DNA from: an uncultured Draconibacterium sp.
GTDB lineage: Bacteria > Bacteroidota > Bacteroidia > Bacteroidales > Prolixibacteraceae
Reading direction: 5' to 3'
NCBI RefSeq assembly: GCF_913060805.1
Contig: NZ_CAJXTC010000028.1
Span: 1-64,000, forward strand
DNA: 64,000 nt
Part shown: positions 60,323-64,000 of the stretch, piece by piece
How the letters are laid out: each line of letters opens with the position of its first letter
Numbering within the stretch: position 1 is the first letter of the stretch
The notes under the pieces: model-generated
Told to the model about the DNA's origin: nothing
The model's database searches: none
Seen by the model: only the letters and a program-made list of their open reading frames with translations
Made by a program: the position numbers and the translations under genes

Positions 60323-61915
60323 TTAATGTCTGAAATGTCTGCGGCCTGTAAATGCCATGGCAATGCCAAATTCGTTACAAGCTTCAATCACTTCTTCATC
60401 GCGGATGCTACCACCCGGCTCGATGATGTATTTTACACCGTATTCGTTGGCTGCCTCAATGCTGTCGCGAAACGGGAAGAAAGCATCAGAAATCAATACT
60501 GATTTTTCGATATCCAAACCACCTTTCAGATCGAAACGTGGCATGGTAAGGTAACGCAAACTATCTAAACGGTTTGGCTGTCCCATTCCTGCACCCGTTA
60601 ACCAGAAAGCACCTTTTTCAGTTTCTGTTACTACAGCAATAGCATTACTTTTCAGGTGTTTACAAGCGATTGATCCGAATTTGGCCAGGTTCATTTTTGA
60701 AGCTTCGAATTCTTTTTTGGTTACTGTTTTAAATTCAGTATCCAAACCTTCATCTTCATCCTGAACCAACATTCCGCCACTAATCGAACGGTATAATTTT
60801 TCTCCTGCCACCATTGGGCGAACCGGTGTTACCAAAACACGAAGGTTTTTCTTTTTAGCTAAAACCTCCAATGCTTCGTCGGTATATTCAGGAGCGATAA
60901 TAATTTCAATGAATTTCTTGCTGAACCACTCAGCTGCTTCTTTGGTAACTGTATCGGTAAAACAAATAATGCCACCAAATGCACTGATCGGGTCACCTGC
61001 CCAGGCCAGTTCCAACGATTCCATAATGTTGTCGGTTACTGCCAAACCACAAGGGTTCAAGTGTTTAATAACCGAAACGGCTACTTTATTTTCAATGTGA
61101 GTTACCGAATGATAGGCATCGCTGGCTGATTTCCAGGCTGCATCGGCATCCAGCATATTGTTGTACGATAATGCTTTTCCCTGCAATACCTGAGCATTGG
61201 CAAGGCCTGCACCTTCGGCAACGTTATCGAATTTAAAGAATGTTGCTGCCTGGTGTGGATTCTCTCCGTAACGTAAAACATCGCCATCGTTCAGGCTAAT
61301 GCGTTGTGTCCCGGCATCGCCACCTTCATTGAAATAGCTGAAAATTGCAGCATCGTAATGCGATGAAACGCCAAATGCTTTTCCGGCAAACCATTTACGG
61401 TCTGCTAAACTGAACTCGCCATCGTTAGCTTCCAGTTTTTCAAGCAGTGGCTGATATTCGTTTTGCGAAGGAACGATTACCACATCTTTAAAGTTTTTGG
61501 CAGCGGCACGAATCAATGAAATTCCGCCTATATCAATTTTTTCAATAATATCTTGTTCTTCGGCTCCCGAAGCCACAGTATCTTCAAACGGATACAGATC
61601 AACAATAACAAGGTCGATCTCCGGGATTTCGTATTCAGTTAACTGGCTTACGTCGCCCTGGTTGTCGCGACGCGATAAAATCCCACCGAACACTTTTGGA
61701 TGCAGAGTTTTTACACGTCCACCCAAAATCGACGGGTAACCGGTTAAACTTTCAACTGCAGTAACCTCAACGCCCAACGACTCGATAAAACTTTTTGTAC
61801 CACCGGTACTTAATATATTAACACCCAAGTCGTTTAGTTTCGTAACAATCTTATCTAAATTTTCTTTGTGAAAGACTGAAACCAGAGCAGTCTTAATTTT
61901 TTTATTATCAGCCAT
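60323..61915 (-). CDS. purH: Bifunctional AICAR formyltransferase / IMP cyclohydrolase
   Basis: Catalyses the last two steps of IMP synthesis. The N-terminal MGS-like domain (residues 1 to about 200) is the cyclohydrolase, with KTALVSVFHKENLD, LSTGGTKSFIESLGVEV and GGRVKTLHPKVFGGIL. The C-terminal domain (about 205-530) is the formyltransferase, with LRYGENPHQAATFF, VIKHLNPCGLAV (catalytic Lys-His) and GMGQPNRLDSLR. The end EACNEFGIAMAFTGRRHFRH is the conserved tail. 530 residues is normal. A good promoter lies 25 bp upstream of the ATG. mreB follows after 46 bp. With purA at the start of the window, purine genes lie at both ends but are not linked. Confidence 0.97.
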   Translation of the reverse strand: MADNKKIKTALVSVFHKENLDKIVTKLNDLGVNILSTGGTKSFIESLGVEVTAVESLTGYPSILGGRVKTLHPKVFGGILSRRDNQGDVSQLTEYEIPEIDLVIVDLYPFEDTVASGAEEQDIIEKIDIGGISLIRAAAKNFKDVVIVPSQNEYQPLLEKLEANDGEFSLADRKWFAGKAFGVSSHYDAAIFSYFNEGGDAGTQRISLNDGDVLRYGENPHQAATFFKFDNVAEGAGLANAQVLQGKALSYNNMLDADAAWKSASDAYHSVTHIENKVAVSVIKHLNPCGLAVTDNIMESLELAWAGDPISAFGGIICFTDTVTKEAAEWFSKKFIEIIIAPEYTDEALEVLAKKKNLRVLVTPVRPMVAGEKLYRSISGGMLVQDEDEGLDTEFKTVTKKEFEASKMNLAKFGSIACKHLKSNAIAVVTETEKGAFWLTGAGMGQPNRLDSLRYLTMPRFDLKGGLDIEKSVLISDAFFPFRDSIEAANEYGVKYIIEPGGSIRDEEVIEACNEFGIAMAFTGRRHFRH

Positions 61916-61940
61916 TTATTGGATTTTTCAAATTCGCTTG

Positions 61941-61948
61941 CAAAGATA
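61941..61948 (-). promoter_or_regulatory. -7 promoter element of purH
   Basis: TATCTTTG on the - strand, an exact TAnnTTTG match, 25 nt upstream of the purH ATG at 61915. The -33 box is not clear (a TTTG is 28 nt away). Confidence 0.6.
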
Positions 61949-62201
61949 AAAAAAACAGATAATTTACTATTATAAACAAAGTGCTAATTAAAATATTATT
62001 TGCATACCGAACTATTTCTAAATTCATTGTAATATTTTTCGCGATCGTGCACTAATACAACAGATTGGTTTTACTAGAGAACTCACTTTCTGTTTTTGGG
62101 TAAAACAAGAAGTGATTAAACCATTTTTTGAGAGATATAAGCTCGACCGGCAAGCTAAATAGAAAACAAGTACTATTTTTACTTTAATTTAAAAACTGAT
62201 A

Positions 62202-63458
62202 ATGCTACTGCTTCGATTGATATACGAGTCTTTTTCGTTTGCGGCAAATTCGCTTGTGGCAAATAAGCTGCGCACCATACTTTCGTTGCTGGGAGTTACC
62301 ATCGGAATTTTCGCCATTATTTCCGTTTTTACGGTTATAGATTCATTGGAGAGTAATATCCGCGACACATTAAACGCGATGGGTAACAACATGGTTTATG
62401 TACAAAAAATGCCCTGGACTCCTCCCGAAGGGGAAACCGAATATCCTTTTTGGAAATACCAAAGTCGCCCGGTACCAACAATAGAAGAAACGGAAGAAAT
62501 AGTAAGGCGCGCCCAGACCGTTGACAACGCCGCTTTCTTATTCGGATTTAGCAGAAAAGTACAGTACGGAAGTACGACGCTTGATAATGCCATAGTTATG
62601 GCATCCTCTATAGGATTACTGGATGTGTGGAACCTTGAAATTGCCCACGGACGTTATTTTACGGAATCGGAAATACGATCGGGAGCACCGATTGCCGTTA
62701 TTGGGCACGAAATTGCTAACCAGTTGTTCGACGGCCTCGATCCCATCGGCCGCACGATAAAAATTCAGGGCCAGAAATTCAACATTATTGGTGTTTATAC
62801 AAAAATGGGACAAAGTATGATTGGAGGAAATAGCATGGACCGTTACATTCATGTTGGTATAGTAAAATCGTACTATATGATTGATGTACGAAACCGCGAC
62901 CGTGGGCAAACCATTTGTATTAAGGCGAAAGACAATGTCGACAGCGATAAATTTATGGCCGAACTGGAAGGCATTATGCGCACTATCCGCCGTTTGAAAC
63001 CAATGGAAGAGAACGATTTTGCATTGAATAAAGTGAGTATTGTTGCCAATCAGTTCGATCAGTTTTTTGTTGTGTTTAATTTGGCCGGAGCAATAATTGG
63101 AGGATTCTCGATTTTGGTTGGTGGTTTTGGAATTGCCAATATTATGTTTGTTTCGGTGAAAGAACGTACCAAGATTATCGGTATCCAGAAATCGCTGGGA
63201 GCCAAACGTTATTTCATCTTGTTGCAGTTTATTTTCGAGGCGATCGTACTTTCGGTAATTGGCGGAGTTGTCGGATTAATTTTGATTTATGCGGGAACAA
63301 TCATTGTAAACCAGTCCACTGATTTCACGATCGTTTTAACCACAGCAAATATTATTAACGGATTGATGATTTCTTCCGTTATCGGTTTTATTGCCGGATT
63401 TATGCCGGCACGTGCTGCAGCCAAACTCGATCCGGTAATTGCTATAAATTCGGTTTAA
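62202..63458 (+). CDS. FtsX/MacB-type ABC transporter permease without nucleotide-binding domain
   Basis: A 418-residue inner-membrane protein with the MacB permease plan: one N-terminal helix (LRTILSLLGVTIGIFAIISVF), a periplasmic MacB-like domain (about residues 45-275) and three C-terminal helices. The FtsX signature is seen in IGGFSILVGGFGIANIMFVSVKERTKIIGIQKSLGAKRYF, and the end is PARAAAKLDPVIAINSV. It is a paralogue of the permease at 43513 and likewise has no ATPase domain or ATPase gene beside it. It lies alone, divergent from purH. Its stop codon overlaps the stop of the convergent mgtE by two bases. Substrate unknown; lipoprotein or small-molecule efflux are typical of the fold. 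Confidence 0.88.
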   Translation: MLLLRLIYESFSFAANSLVANKLRTILSLLGVTIGIFAIISVFTVIDSLESNIRDTLNAMGNNMVYVQKMPWTPPEGETEYPFWKYQSRPVPTIEETEEIVRRAQTVDNAAFLFGFSRKVQYGSTTLDNAIVMASSIGLLDVWNLEIAHGRYFTESEIRSGAPIAVIGHEIANQLFDGLDPIGRTIKIQGQKFNIIGVYTKMGQSMIGGNSMDRYIHVGIVKSYYMIDVRNRDRGQTICIKAKDNVDSDKFMAELEGIMRTIRRLKPMEENDFALNKVSIVANQFDQFFVVFNLAGAIIGGFSILVGGFGIANIMFVSVKERTKIIGIQKSLGAKRYFILLQFIFEAIVLSVIGGVVGLILIYAGTIIVNQSTDFTIVLTTANIINGLMISSVIGFIAGFMPARAAAKLDPVIAINSV

Positions 63459-64000
63459 ACCAGATTGAAAAATATTCCCGAGATAGTCAGGTAGATCATC
63501 ATTCCCAGAATATCGTTCATGGTAGTAATAAACGGCCCGGTTGCCAAAGCAGGGTCGATTTTAAAACGATGAAGAATTAAAGGAATAACGGTGCCAAATA
63601 AGGAGGCAAAAATTATTACAATAAATAAGGAAATGGAAACCGAGTAAGTTAGGTTCATGTTTCCTGAAACAAAGAAATTATAACAGAAAATAAGCACCGC
63701 AAAAATACTTGCCGTTAACACAGCTATCGATACTTCTTTTACTAATTTTCGTGCCGGTGTTTCAATATCTTTCACACCACTTGCAATACTTTGTACCACA
63801 ATCGACGACGACTGAACTCCAACATTTCCGGCCATCGCCGCAATAAGCGGAATAAAAAATGCCAGTTGAGTTACTTTTGTCAACGACTCTTCGTGCGAGC
63901 CTAAAACCACCGCACTTAAAATACCTCCCAATAATCCAATCAGCAACCACGGAAAACGGGCACGAAATATATGCCACACCTTGTCGCCGGGATCTACATC
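63455..64000 (-). CDS. mgtE: Magnesium transporter MgtE, N-terminal part outside window
   Basis: C-terminal membrane domain of an MgtE Mg2+ channel; the reading frame is open to the window edge, so the N domain, CBS pair and start codon lie beyond 64000. The visible 181 codons start DVDPGDKVWHIFRARFPWLLIGLLGG, the usual first helix, and contain FFIPLIAAMAGNVGVQSSSIVVQ (the pore-lining helix with the Gly-Asn-x-Gly stretch), a third and fourth helix, and the closing DPALATGPFITTMNDILGMMIYL with the pore Asp residues. A GTG at 63979 is internal. It converges with the FtsX-type gene, the two stop codons overlapping. Confidence 0.93.
   Translation of the reverse strand, partial: DVDPGDKVWHIFRARFPWLLIGLLGGILSAVVLGSHEESLTKVTQLAFFIPLIAAMAGNVGVQSSSIVVQSIASGVKDIETPARKLVKEVSIAVLTASIFAVLIFCYNFFVSGNMNLTYSVSISLFIVIIFASLFGTVIPLILHRFKIDPALATGPFITTMNDILGMMIYLTISGIFFNLV

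Overview
The window looks like chromosomal DNA of a Bacteroidota bacterium, probably from the Marinilabiliales/Prolixibacteraceae side of the phylum (the order is inference from gene content and cannot be proven here). Supporting signs are a protein with a type IX secretion (T9SS) sorting tail, Bacteroidota-type promoters (TAnnTTTG at -7), a DUF4831 protein, GldL-like small membrane proteins, scarce Shine-Dalgarno sites and moderate GC. No rRNA, tRNA, CRISPR array, prophage, transposase or integrase gene was seen.

Layout. 1-7.3 kb: 3' end of purA, pncB with a PLP-dependent D-threonine-aldolase-like enzyme, dipeptidase pepD and a POT peptide transporter. 7.3-14.9 kb: multi-hairpin repeat, DUF4831 protein, aat, a DbpA-like helicase followed by two paralogous membrane proteins separated by a duplicated relic of the helicase 3' end, then a lipoprotein / C_GCAxxG_C_C protein / nitrilase gene set. 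15-18.7 kb: an AT-rich accessory island carrying three attC-like fold-back sites that delimit two gene cassettes (a 694-aa T9SS-exported beta-propeller protein and a lipoprotein), with no integrase. 18.7-22.8 kb: dispersed-repeat remnants, a PepSY-TM protein, NAD(P)HX repair enzyme nnr and a DUF481-like outer-membrane protein. 23-37 kb: transport and amino-acid metabolism, including a DUF819 carrier, a membrane-anchored response-regulator receiver, two alpha/beta hydrolases, an NRAMP-like carrier directly joined to a full-length 5-oxoprolinase, two more DUF819-family carriers (the first frameshifted in a nine-A run) and a DUF2817 peptidase-like protein. 37-41.9 kb: gpsA, pgi, small membrane proteins and an EamA exporter. 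42-47.7 kb: an efflux operon HlyD / MacB-type permease / TolC / HlyD without an ATPase gene. 47.7-54.3 kb: an ATP-grasp protein next to polyphosphate kinase 2, a second copy of the multi-hairpin repeat, a DUF1338 dioxygenase, a PfkB-family protein lacking the catalytic Asp, acpH and a divergent KamA-like radical SAM protein. 54.5-62 kb: the elongasome cluster mreB-mreC-mreD-mrdA-rodA downstream of purH. 62.2-64 kb: a second lone FtsX-type permease and the 3' part of mgtE.

How it fits together. Most of the window is housekeeping: purine synthesis (purA, purH), NAD metabolism (pncB, nnr), central carbon and lipid precursors (pgi, gpsA), and wall elongation (mre/mrd). A peptide and amino-acid theme recurs (pepD, POT carrier, D-threonine-aldolase-like enzyme, 5-oxoprolinase with its carrier, DUF2817 protein). 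The strongest unusual signal is the attC-like cassette array: the 10 bases that open each cassette are exactly complementary to the far end of that cassette's own attC-like site, as expected for integron cassettes. Other items worth attention are the NRAMP-like carrier that has lost its metal-binding motifs beside 5-oxoprolinase, the A9 frameshift, the PfkB protein with Met at the catalytic position, and the duplicated helicase tail.
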